The notes under the pieces are model-generated. The model did not search any database, was not told the DNA's origin, and saw nothing but the letters and a program-made list of their open reading frames with translations. The position numbers and the translations under genes are program-made. Shown here one piece after another: positions 35,301 through 46,081 of a stretch of DNA of 64,000 nt; the first letter of the stretch is position 1; the number at the start of each line of letters is the position of its first letter. The stretch lies in contig NC_044573.1 of the NCBI RefSeq assembly GCF_901933205.1, positions 37,544,993 to 37,608,992 on the forward strand, in the 5' to 3' direction. The DNA comes from Camarhynchus parvulus. Lineage: Eukaryota > Chordata > Aves > Passeriformes > Thraupidae.

Positions 35301-38300
35301 AATTCTGCATTTGTGTACATATGGTTAAAATAGGCATATGTCTGAAAATTAGAGAGGGGGAAATATATCAACAGAAAAGCAGGATGGCACCATCAGGCCG
35401 TGCTTCCTCACAGGTGGCTGTGGTGGTAGTCCCTGCTATGTTTCTGAGCTAAATCAATATCTGGAAACCAATTTCTTTTGGGTACTCGTATGGATCAAAA
35501 GCATAAAACATGAGAAGGAAGAACCCTTCAGTGAGTGAATTTTATCTCTCTACTTTACTCACCAGTGTTAACAAGGCAAGCAAAAAAGACTCTGGAAACC
35601 AAGTCTTCAACCTGGAGCAAATTTTTCTCTTATTTGTCATCAGGATGATCAAGGCCCCTAAGGTGAAAAAAATTGGCCTGAGCAAAGTCATTGGTAAATT
35701 TCTGTGGATTTACTACTGCCAGGATGTTGCCTTAGGGCACATCAGAAATAAACAACTATCAGTGGTTCAAGATGCTGTTGTGCAGAGCAATTTCATGTGT
35801 ATAAAGGTAATGTTTCAGTGGCTGGAATCTTGACTACCAATTTGAAGAACTAGAAGGGAGGATTAGACCAGGTATTAAAGAGGTGCTATCATCCCAAGCT
35901 TTGAGAAAAGCCTTTGAGCAATCTTTAGGGATTGTTGACATCTAGATGACCGCAGTAGGAGCACAGGATGCTGGGCTTCACTGGCAAGAACTGGTGCCTT
36001 TTCATAAGCAGTTACAAGTAGCTACGAAACAACCATGTTTATTGGTCTCTTCCTTAGCTTGATGCAATACTTGGCTTTGAAACCAGAAGGCGTAATCAGC
36101 TCCTACTGTAATCAAATTATTCAGGATTTTTCAAAGAGAGAATTGCAGCAAATTCTTGTCCTAAGAAGTCAAGGTCAAAAGCCTGTTTAGAAAAATCAGC
36201 TTGAGTGTTGATTACTGAATGTGGCTGCCTTTTAGACAAGCACAATGGGGAAAAACACTCCCAACATCTGGTTCAATGAGGCCCAAAACCAGTGTTTAAT
36301 TGTGTTTTTGCTCTGACACCCAGTTGCATAGCAATACGGGGGAGCATATGATACAATAATCTATATATAGGATAGGTGGAGCTGAACCCTTGACTTGAGG
36401 CCAGCTAGTCTGGTATTCCAATCTTGGTGCTGACATGAAGGCAGCCAGTAACATTAGGCGGTTTGCTTGAAGTTCTTCCTGAATTTCAGACCCTCTGTTG
36501 ATGAAAGGACTGGTCTGTAACTGTCTTGAGATTGACAGTTGTCATAACATGATCCAGCAGGCAATTTCATACACAACCAGGGCATGGGTGCCCAGAAAAA
36601 TTTTCTGCCCATTCAGGACAGGCAGAAGATCATTTACAGGCTGCTCAACTCAGAGAACAGTCTTCCCATAGAAGTGAAAATATACTGCTGGCTTCTTCCC
36701 TGCAGAGGGAAACCACCATGGTTGGAGTCTGACCACAGGAAAAGATGGAGGACAGCCACTTGAGCAGCTGGTCCTCTTCTTTCTCCCCTACAAGGCATGT
36801 GCTATGGCTCATCATGATGCCTGGACTGCTTCCTTTCCCCAGCCACCCCCTGCCCTAGGTAGCACATTGTTTTCTCTATTTCTGAGGCTAGAAAATAGAA
36901 GCTGATTTCAACAGCAAGAAGTCAATCAGATGACAGACTCAGGTCCTTTTCCACACAACCAGAATTTCTGTCAGATTTTAAGCCTATACCTTGACCACAA
37001 AGATGAGTTGCAATTCCACCTGCAGGAGGGTGTTTTTATATGGATAATCTCTGCAGCTCACTCCCCAGAGGGATGTGGTAGAAAGAAATCCTCCCACCTC
37101 TGTGTTGGAGCACTGCATAGACTTGCTCAAACAGATGTTGCTGACTCAGCCAGCCAAATTTGCTGTTATATTCTTCCCCTTATTTTCTTGGGAAGATTTC
37201 CTAAGTTGTGCAGGTCTTCAACAGCAAGGAGGAGGAAGAGGACTCTTCTTCTTACTGCAACAGAGAAAAATTTTATGTTTTACTAGAGAAAAACTTGTGT
37301 GTCATGCTAGAGAAGCTGTTGCCTTATTACTCTGTCTTCATTGAAATTAGAAGAACAGGGACCCAAAACCATTTCCATTTCTTAGCAAGGGAAGAAAAAT
37401 CCCATCATTTATTTAAAGGGTGCTGTTACCAGAATCCACAAAATTTTTTCATGGTGGTGCACTCATTTGTAAAGAAAAAAATCCTGCAAGAAAAATACAA
37501 ACCTGGGTAAATTGAACTGCAGTCTTACAGCAATACATTTTATAATGCATTTAACAGACTCTTCCAAACCACGTTCTTCCAGTCTGTTTCCTTCCCTTCA
37601 TTGTTGTGCTGTGAAGGCAAATGAGTGGTAATGCTGGACATTGTGGTTTCTGAGACCCTGCTCCCACTACTCTGCACAGCACATGGCTGTCATTTTACAG
37701 TGACTTTTCCTGCTTTCCAATGTTCTCAGACCTTTATGAGGATTCTATAACCTGTGTTTTTCAACAGTGGTTGAGTAGCTAAATCCAGTATGGTCAGTGA
37801 AGTCACTCCCAAAGTGGCATTTCATCACTTCTTTCAGGCGACTGTTCAACTTTAGCTTTTTTCTTCAGTTTCTTTCTCTTAAAAGGAATAGGCTAGGTCA
37901 GACCTTCTCCTGGATTATCTTTAAGAGAAATTTCAGGGGGATTAGTGTAAGCAGCATGGTTAAAATCCTGGCTGCTGCTTGCTGGAAATGTAGTCTTCAG
38001 CTATTGTTTTAGTAGCAGTAAAACTTTTGGAACTGCGTGACTTTCTTTGAATGTTTTACTGTTTCTTTTATAGCAAGTGTTACAGCATGCACATATGATG
38101 TCAAATTCCTCTGAAGAGCACTTGATTTTTAGAGACATGAATATGACACAGAGGGACATGAGAACCGGCTGTTGACTCAGTCTCTCAGTGCCCTATTGTT
38201 TGTGCCTGTGACCTGGTCACATAGTACAAAGAGTTTCCTGCTGAACTACATGCAGCTGCCTGGCTGAAAAGTATGTGAGAGCTTTATTTGTCCTGCCTGC

Positions 38301-39417
38301 AGTCCCAGATCTTCTTGGAACAGGCTTTCAAATCCTTCTCAATCTGGAGGTGGGTGATATCACTGTGTAGCCTTCCAAAGGATCCTGTCCTCTCTGTAAT
38401 ACACCATCAAGGATCTGCAGGGCATTAAAGCCTGCAATAGCCTGCCACCTATTTTTGTCAAGGACAGCAAAATGTAAGTGGGGAGCATAAACTGAGTCTT
38501 GACTGGTTCATATCCTTTTTTATAAAATTATTTTAACAGATTTACACACTCCCATACTCACCCCCACCACCCCTTGCAATCCCTTATGCTGTTATGAAAA
38601 TTACTCAGGCTTGCTTTTCCAATTTCCCATTTTTTGGTGGATAGGAGAGACCTAAGATCTGTATTGATCAATCTGTTTCTTCAGATGGCTGCTCCACATT
38701 GCACCCCACCTGCAGCATTGTAGGCATGCAGCCTGAGACCAGGAGGAGTCAGAAATGTTTGGGTCATGCAATGGCCTGCATGTTCTGGGGCACTGGCAGG
38801 CTGGTGGACAGTCTTAACAACAAGCAAAAAATGCATCTTGCTCTGGCACAAGCTGGGGTGCCCAAAGGGCAGTGGTGTATTCTTGGATGGCACGGGTGTT
38901 TGGTTGCATATCCTGAAGGTACCTCTGTACCACTGGGTGTCTGACCATACTTCCTGGGGCCCAGGATACCCTGACAGCTGAACAGAGTCACACTCCTTGG
39001 TACAGACTATCACTGTATGTCCCAGAATAAGAGGAGGCTACAGATATTGACAGAGGAAAGCATAATACACCCCACCAACTCATAAGAACAATCTACACGC
39101 TTCTCAGCAGCCTTTACTGAAAGAATACATTTTTCCAGCACACCCCATTGTTTTGCTTTATCTGTTTTCTTAAGTGGGAGCCTGGTTTTGCATCTCACAT
39201 TCTCCTGAAGTCATCCATACCTCCCTTACCATCTCCTGATGCATGGAGCAACACTCTTCCACCTTTCGCATCTTTGGGTTACTTACATCCCCATTTCAAC
39301 ACCAGCTAGCAGTCACATGAGAATGCAATATTAGGAAATTATTTGGTATATTTTTAGCAGGGTTCAGGCTGAAATAGCAATGAGAATGGAGGAGTGCCAG
39401 TCACACATGACCAACCA
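35301..39417. other. unique intergenic sequence
   Basis: No supportable gene. Frames at 35510-35833, 36930-37510 and 38681-39013 were inspected. They lack conserved domains I know and, for 38681-39013, are open on both strands. A palindrome CAGAAAA-A-TTTTCTG lies at 36593-36607. Confidence 0.4.
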
Positions 39418-39453
39418 GCTGTCTATGGCCCACATTTTGGAAATCACTGATTC
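39418..39453 (-). mobile_element. possible terminal end of an old hAT-type DNA transposon
   Basis: On the minus strand it reads CAGTGATTTCCAAAATGTGG followed by GCCATAGACAGCTGGTTGG. This resembles the terminal inverted repeat of Charlie-like hAT elements (CAGTGGTTCTCAAA...GTGG...CC). The matching opposite terminus was not found in the few hundred bases to the left, so it is either a fragment or a chance match. Confidence 0.35.
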
Positions 39454-41440
39454 AAGTAGTTGGCAATAGGTTATGGAAAGTTTCCCTTTTAGATTGCTAG
39501 TTCAAGTTGACCCCAAACTATACAAGGTAGGAAGGTCATCTTGGATGTACACAACTTTATGGTGGGTGAGCAGTCTTCATCCAGTTTCTTTGCCTTTTAA
39601 TGCAAGAGAACTATTTCAATTGGAAGTGAAATTTGTGACTCTTAGCTTCAGGGGCTGCTGAAACATGGGTATGTCTGGAACGGAGAGGCTGTCTGGCTGC
39701 AAAGTACTTCTTTCCTACTCTTTGGCACTTGGTCGCACTGTGATAAGTGCTGAGCTCTTCTCTACTGTGTAGAGAGAGGGGGGACTGTTGTATTGCATTT
39801 ACCACGGAATATTGCAGGGGACCATCTAGCTGGTCTAGCTCCATAAATTGTGATGTGACGGCCATTTAACAAAAAACCTCCACATTAAAAATGCGAATCT
39901 TCTTCCTTTTTCAACCTCTGTTATGCATGTCTATTGGCTAGCACTTCTAGTTTACCTCCTTTCCTGTCTTCTTAATCCATGATATTTTAGGAGCCAATAA
40001 CTGCTTGTCAGCTGGTACCTATTGCTATATATGCATCAAAGGCAGCTGCCTGCTAGAGTTCTGCATGCTTCTGGGGTTATTTAACTACACATATGAGTGG
40101 ATCTTGCATTCCCTGTATGTCACCCATCTGTGAAATTCCCTGCACCACTTTCAACCAGGCTTGCTTTATTACATTCCCTCCTTGCCAGCCTAGCAACCTG
40201 CTGTAGTCTGTTTCCTGCCCCAATGGGGAAGAGGGGACTATGTCTTTAATGCAAGTTGCCTGACTTCTTATGGTTTTCAGCTTCATTTCTCTTGCTGACC
40301 CTCAGACCATTACTAAGCATAGCAGAAAGCGAGACTCGGACTCTTCCAGGCCCCAGCATGTGCACAGGGTTGAGTGAAGAATGACTTCTATGTGCTAACC
40401 ACCCCCAAATCCTGAGACTGATAATCAGCCAGGTCTGCTTAGGAGAACAAGATCCTATTCCCCACACAGTATGGGGAAGCAACCAGAGAATCCTAGTGGG
40501 TACTCTGCTAGGGCTGCTCCATCCCATTGGGAGATTTGATCTTCCTTGTAGATCTGAAGCCTTTGCCAAGCTCCCTGCTCTGCATTGTCTGCCAAGGAAG
40601 TGACAGGTCCATGCACCAGCTGTGATGGACGTAGTGGAACTGAGTGCTATGTGTTTTGATTGGACCCACTTTGACTCCAGAGAAAAGCCCCCCAAAACAA
40701 TCTTTCAACCTCCAGTGAGGCTATTTATTTTAGTTTTTAAGGAATGCATTTTGTAAATCACTCAGGTGATGGCAAGTTTATGTATTTGTATGGCAAATTT
40801 ATGTTGTGCTATTAGTATCAAGGAAGTCCAATTGAGTGTGTAGATTTTAGACTCCTGACCTCTAAGCAGAATGCATTTTTTTTGAAGGGGTGTTCATCTC
40901 CGTGAGCTGTAAGCTCTGTTGAATGAAAATATCCTCTGTAGAGACACAGGAGATGTGAGGGGTGGGAACTGCCATTCATCTGAGTCAGTGATGCCTCCCT
41001 TCCCAACCTCTTGTCAATGCCTGTGATACTGTGCTAAGCACTGGCCCAGTACATTTCCAGTCTCGCACTTTGTGTTTTTCAGAAGGTACCAGGAAGGTGA
41101 AAAGAGCTGCCCTATTGCTGGCTCCCATAAGGAATGGCAGTCACCATCTTCTGGAGATGGGTCTCAGGGCAAGGGTTGCCCAGATCTCATTGCAGACAAA
41201 GAGGAGGCAGGGAGGAAAACGGAGTTTGTTTACTTGGCTTGGATCTTGTTAGGACTGGGAGCATGTCCATGTTACTCCAAGTGTTGTCCCTTTTCTCCTC
41301 CTCTACCACCCCTTTACCCCTTTCCCAGACTTCCCCTGCCTTCCTACACAGATCCAAACTTCTCCCCCACCCCTGCCATACATGCTATTTATGTAGCTTC
41401 AGTGCAATCTGAGCTTTCTGCTCGGTTGGTTTGATGTCTA
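39454..41440. other. unique intergenic sequence
   Basis: No gene or repeat recognised. A 149-codon minus frame at 40246-40695 has no known domain and is probably chance in stop-poor sequence. A pyrimidine-rich, moderately GC-rich patch lies at 41280-41390. Confidence 0.4.
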
Positions 41441-41725
41441 TCAAACTGTAGACTCCTTTGACAGAGGCAGACCATGACAACATGCTTCGCTTCTCTTCCC
41501 ATTTTTTCCATGCTTTCTGCCGGCGGTCAGGTTTGAACTGACATTGGCTGGTTGTAGGTCAGGTTCAAAAGCATCAAGCACTGTCTGAACATCCCCTCGA
41601 GCTATCAGCTCATGTGAAAACGAGTAGTCTAGGAAACCTCTCTGACTGCACAGAATAACCCACTTTATGATTGAGCTCCCAGGGTTGGCAGACTTCTCAT
41701 TTAATATGGGGTTTCCCATATTTTA
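41441..41725. promoter_or_regulatory. candidate conserved element (nuclear-receptor-like DR0, CpGs) or cryptic minus-strand exon
   Basis: Retained CpGs (CTTCGCTTC, GCCGGCGGTC, CCTCGAGC, AACGAG) and two related motifs, GGTCAGGTTTGAACTGAC near 41526 and TGTAGGTCAGGTTCAAAAGC near 41555. The second contains AGGTCAGGTTCA, a direct repeat of nuclear-receptor half-sites without spacer. A 92-codon minus frame (41441-41719) spans it with a reasonably protein-like middle (GFLDYSFSHELIARGDVQTV), but no clear splice frame or family match. The right edge has a perfect 8-bp hairpin at 41703-41722. Confidence 0.3.
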
Positions 41726-43899
41726 GCTTGAAATCCTGCATCCTATGGTAAAGGACAGGCATAATAACTTCCCTGGTCTTTTTTTTAAATATAAATCATG
41801 TCAATTTTTAGCCTGAAATATGGAAAATAGTCCCACCTTACCCTTTTTCTCAGTTTCCTTGGTTGTCTGAAAGCTGCTACCTTGCCCTGCAAGTAGAAGC
41901 GGTTATAAGGTGGAAAGAGGGAAGTATGTGTACATGAAAGATAAATGGGGAACACCAAAGAGAAGTGCTGTGGCAGTGCAGCGGGAACATCCCATATTTT
42001 TAAAATGATGATTTTAAGAATACAGATTCCTATTTTATTTCTCAAAAATTAATGGATGCAGCAGAGCATCTTGTTGATGTCTTGAGTGATTAAGACCCAA
42101 ATGTGGAGGGAGAGCAAGAGCTATAGCTACAGTGTGTAGCCAGTGAAACTGGCTCCCCACTCTCCCCAGTTTGTTGTACCATCTTCTTAGGAGCCACTTA
42201 CATAAATGTTCCCAAATCTGGTGCACACAGCCTACACCACTGCCCACAGAGTTCCTAACCTTTGTGAGTATGACGATTTTAAAGCCTTTGTAGAACTGAA
42301 TATTTAAACAAAGAAGAGCTTCTCTGCTGCAATTGTGGGGGAAAGATTGTTCTGCTTGAGTCAGGGCACGCATTTTTAGCCTGTTTAATTCAGCATCAGC
42401 TTGAATGAGACTCTGCTAATTGACAGCTCCTTGATTTTTTTTTTTTTAATAGAACTTGTGGAGTAAAGGGAAATGATGGTCAGTGGCTTAGAATTCATAA
42501 TACTCAGCTCCTGGGTGTTTTCAGTATGCAGCACTCATAAGCCATCACTTGATGAATATGGCCTGAAGTGATGCAGGCAACTTATTGTAATTTTTTGCTG
42601 TGCTCTGTTTGGATTTATTTCCTAGTCAGTCAGGTGGGACACCCTGTAGATTAAGACTTAGCACATGCATTTTGAGCCTGTAGACTAGTACTTAAGCTGA
42701 AATAGGAATTCTTTATGTTTCAGAGAAGAAATGGTCTAAATTGCCAGAAATAACCATAATAACAAACTGCTTGTTTCCTGAGTCAGGCACATAGTGCAAG
42801 CAGCCTTAGTTTCAGTGCACCCTGTTTTTTAATGAAAATAACAGGGATGGGAAACTGTCCAAGAAGAGTTTGTTCCCTTGGCTTGTCTGATATTCTTTTT
42901 AAAACTCTCTGCTACTATGAAGAAATATAATTACAGAACCATTTAAAAGTGTGGGTCTTCTGAAGAGGAAAGTGGATGTGGTTGTATGTAAACATGGAGG
43001 TACAAAGAGCACTTAGGCAAACCCAAAAAGCATGTGGATGCTGAAATTTCTGTTTGCTGGGATGTTTTTGAGTGACTCTCCTAATTTTGTTAAACCTGAT
43101 ATATAGAATAGGACCTTCTGCTGACCTCCCTTGCTTGTGTGTCTCTTTCAGACATCCTCCTCCTGCATCCTCCTTCATCCTGTAATTTGCTTCACAAGGG
43201 ATTTTCAAGGTGCTCTGTTTAGATCAGCAGCTTGGATGGGTTTGGAGAAGTCTGCCAGCCTTCTGTAGAAGAGCTTGCATCAGACACTTTCATTGCAGTT
43301 CTCTCTTCAAAGTCCCCACCTTACAAGAAAGTTCTCTACAACTCTGTGCCTCTCCTTTCTTTCCAGGACCTTCTGCTTCCCCGTTTCATATTTCACACAG
43401 ACTGTGAGACTTCCTTCTTTGAACCACCAAAATCTCTTTAGTGGTCTTCTTAGAAAGGCTTGTGAGGACACTAATAAAGTACAGGTATAACTACTCAGGC
43501 CTTAGTCTCTGCTGACGAATGTACAGCCTAAAATTGTGGCAGCAATCATGGAGATGTGAGCAGTAAAGCAAAGGTGTGATGTCAGATGTTTTTATCACTG
43601 TGGGGTAAGGGCTGTGTGTCAAAGCACCACTCAATCCCAGCAGAAACAGGGCAGACCTACTTGCATTCCCTAAGCAGCCTCAGGCTTGCTCAGTGTGCAC
43701 TTCGTTATGAGGAGATCTTGGCTTCACTTGGTTTCTGCCAGCTTGAGACAGGAGTTTTTACTTACTCTGTGGCAGACTGTAGCAAACAATAAGTCTGATT
43801 TCCCATGAACATGAGTTTGTGCCAGGCAAACACATACCACAGGCTCTCATGACAAAAGTGGTGGCTCATGTTGACTGAGAGCGAGGGAGGGAGGAAGCC
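41726..43899. other. unique intergenic sequence
   Basis: No gene or recognised repeat. A poly-T run lies near 42434-42447. Frames at 42035-42373 and 42915-43490 are short and overlap on opposite strands. Confidence 0.4.
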
Positions 43900-44180
43900 C
43901 AGGAATGAGCCCTCCTGTCAGCCGTCCTGTCGATTGTGATCAGTCAGCTGCTGCTTGTGATGAAACCAGTCTTTGGGAGATTTCATTCTGCATGGCTGGC
44001 CAGCTGGTATGTGTTTCTGTCTGGGGTCTGACAGCCCTGGCCCTCATTTGAGGAGGGAGAGCCCTCCTCAAATGTTCGCTCTGTATCAGGCTTCAAATAG
44101 TTTGGCATCTGTTGGTTTGTGTTGTCTCGACCATTTGTTGCACTAGCGAGCTTCCTTCTAATCACAGCTCCTAAACAGTC
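43900..44180. promoter_or_regulatory. candidate conserved non-coding element with a perfect hairpin
   Basis: Unique, CpG-retaining sequence (GCCGTCCTGTCGATTG, TGTTCGCTC, TGTCTCGACC, CTAGCGAGC) centred on the inverted repeat at 44045-44074. CpG survival through the whole 280 bases is unusual for this window. No open frame of note. Function unknown; enhancer or small structured RNA are both possible. Confidence 0.35.
44045..44074. repeat. perfect 13-bp inverted repeat (hairpin), 4-base loop
   Basis: CATTTGAGGAGGG (44045-44057), loop AGAG (44058-44061), CCCTCCTCAAATG (44062-44074). All 13 pairs match; pairing stops at the next base on each side. The stem is shorter than a microRNA precursor's (about 30 bp), so it is not called as one. 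Confidence 0.95.
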
Positions 44181-45326
44181 TGTTCCCCTGAATGGTTTCT
44201 GCTCTAAAAAGTTAAAGTAGATGTGTGTTGGCAGTAAACACCTGAACCTGCTCTGGTGAGAGAGGTGAGGACATCTGCACAGGAGATTGAAACCAGCTAC
44301 AAGGCTTTGCTTCTGATTAACTGTTTGGTCACACTACAATTTCTTACCACCAGGGCATGTTAGTGATGAAAGGTACAAGTTGTGTAATCCATACTTCCAC
44401 TGCTTTGCAGACAGCAGAGCTGATGGACAGAAAAGACTGGTAGTGATTAGATCTGCAGCAGTGATTCACAGCCCAGGATTATAGTTTCTGCAATTTGCTT
44501 GAGTTTGTACAACCCAAATATCAGATAACATTACAATTTACATTTTCCATGGAATGCTGTCTCAAGAACATATTGATTTATACTGCATCAGATTACTCAG
44601 GGGTTGGAGAAAGCCAAAAGGAAAATTTTACTTTTTTCCTGCTGACATTTGAAAAACAGGATTACACATCTTCACACCTAGCCCTGTGTAACCTTCAGCA
44701 ACCAGGCTTGGAAAGTTGCTTAGGAATTACAATTTCTTAAGCTTTCCTCATACAGTTAAGAACTCTCTTCAAATCTCTTGAGGGCAAGGATTAGTCTTTT
44801 CCTGCCACCTTTGCCGCAAGCACTATGCGGAGTGAGGTGGGGGAAGAGATGGAAAATTCAGCCTTTGTGTTCAGCATCACTGTCTCTGCTTCAGATGGAT
44901 CCAGGTTTGCTCATTTGTGTCCCTGGGCTCGTGGATGACCAAACCTGACTAGAAAAACTGCTGCCTTTAGTGTCAGCGAGCTGCCTGGAGAAGTGAGGGT
45001 ACTGCTCACGGGGGATTTCTGAGATTTGGGTGGCATCAGTCATGCTTTGCCCTCCCTACTGGTACTATCTGTTGTAGCACTTGGTCTGTGCCACATTGAT
45101 AGGAAAGTGGTCCAGCCATTGCACAGCCTGCTGCTCCCACCCCCTCAGTGGTACTCAGTGTGGTTAATGCTACAGAAACTAGACTTTCAGTGTTTGATTT
45201 TTCTAATGATTTTTATTCAGTATTCATTTGCCCTTACTCTCAAACAAAACAGTTTCCAGGAGAACAAGTTAAACTGAGCCATTAAAAACCCTAATGTTAA
45301 GGCACCTGCTTGAATGTATCCAATTT
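44181..45326. other. unique intergenic sequence
   Basis: No gene recognised. A segment near 44765-44840 (CTTGAGGGCAAGGATTAGTC...) faintly recalls the 3' tail of old L2/CR1-like repeats but is too diverged to annotate. Confidence 0.35.
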
Positions 45327-45425
45327 TCAGAGGAACTGAGCCTCTGTGTTCCCCAAGAAACGCAGTTTTGAAGCAGTGAAGTCCCTGGGCAACACCAGTG
45401 CTCAGTAACTCCCCAAAATCAGGTC
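45327..45425. repeat. diverged copy of an old amniote repeat
   Basis: Begins TTTTCAGAGGAACTGAGC and ends CAGTGCTCAGTAACTCCCC followed by AAAATCAGGTCAC. This is a degenerate inverted-repeat-like structure matching the remembered pattern TTTTCAGAGGTGCTGAGCAC ... GTGCTCAGCACCTCTGAAAA seen widely in bird and reptile DNA. Related to the piece at 20276-20350. Family name not assigned. Confidence 0.5.
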
Positions 45426-45599
45426 ACTCTTAGTTGTATGCCTGGTTTAGTCATTGGATTTTGGCCTCGAATCTAACATGTGTGTGGAGATGAGTGGGGG
45501 AGGGGGGGGAAGCTGAGATATATTTTTTTTAAAACTTCTCAGCTGCTTTGCTTGGAAGCCACAGACTGCTCTTTGTAAGCATGCAGCTGTGGCTAGTCC

Positions 45600-45700
45600 A
45601 TCACACAGAATTTTATTTTAGGATGAGACAAGCACCGAGTCAACGTCGCTCCTATTGTTACTTGTCTGTCGCCCTATGTTAGCAGAATTCAATGCATGCA
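45600..45700. promoter_or_regulatory. candidate conserved non-coding segment
   Basis: CACCGAGTCAACGTCGCTCC followed by TATTGTTAC and CTGTCGCCC: four retained CpGs within about 40 bases next to a SOX-like core (CTATTGTTAC). Repeat-free. It lies immediately upstream of the small open frame at 45746-46081. Confidence 0.25.
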
Positions 45701-45745
45701 GTGTTCACCAAGGAGATGTGGCATTAGAGATGCATATGCAGATGA

Positions 45746-46081
45746 AGGCTCTCCAGATGTGTTGCACTGAAAAGTTCAGGGCCTGGAGCACACAGCAGTT
45801 ACTTTTTCTCCCCTTGGAATCTGTATAATTCGATGAGGCACCACAGACTCGATAATCTCAAAAGAAGTAATAGCCTTTGCCACAGCAGGTCACTCTCTGA
45901 TGCAATGGGAGGAGACATCTTTGCAGTGCTGCGCCAGGAGTTATGCAATCTAAAATGTCAACTTGAAACATGTCCAAGCATTACTCAAGAAATAGCTGCA
46001 GCACTGAACACTCAGGTGCTAGAGATGCTTGGGTACTCTGAGAGTGTGGAAGCTCAGCAAAATTACTTTTGTTGTGCCTGA
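45746..46081 (+). other. unidentified small open frame with protein-like C-terminal half
   Basis: An open frame of about 110 codons from just after a TGA to TGA at 46079-46081; the first ATG is at 45833 (82 codons). The second half (DIFAVLRQELCNLKCQLETC, then PSITQEIAAALNTQVLEML) looks like an amphipathic helical segment rather than random translation. The preceding part is rich in Ser, Arg and His. No splice structure, Kozak context or poly(A) signal clearly supports it, and I recognise no family. It could be a decayed retrocopy, an exon of an unseen transcript, or chance. Confidence 0.18.

Noticed and set aside
38681..39013. Overlapping plus and minus frames of 70-110 codons
   Set aside because: Open on both strands at once; no splice sites or family match.
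40246..40695. 149-codon minus-strand frame
   Set aside because: Inspected for pseudogene or transposase similarity; none recognised, and the composition is random-like.
44045..44074. Hairpin as a microRNA precursor
   Set aside because: Pairing ends after 13 bp on both sides; too short for Drosha/Dicer substrates.
44756..44840. Possible 3' tail of an L2/CR1-like repeat (CTTGAGGGCAAGGATTAG)
   Set aside because: Only one short word resembles the remembered tail; too diverged to annotate without a profile search.
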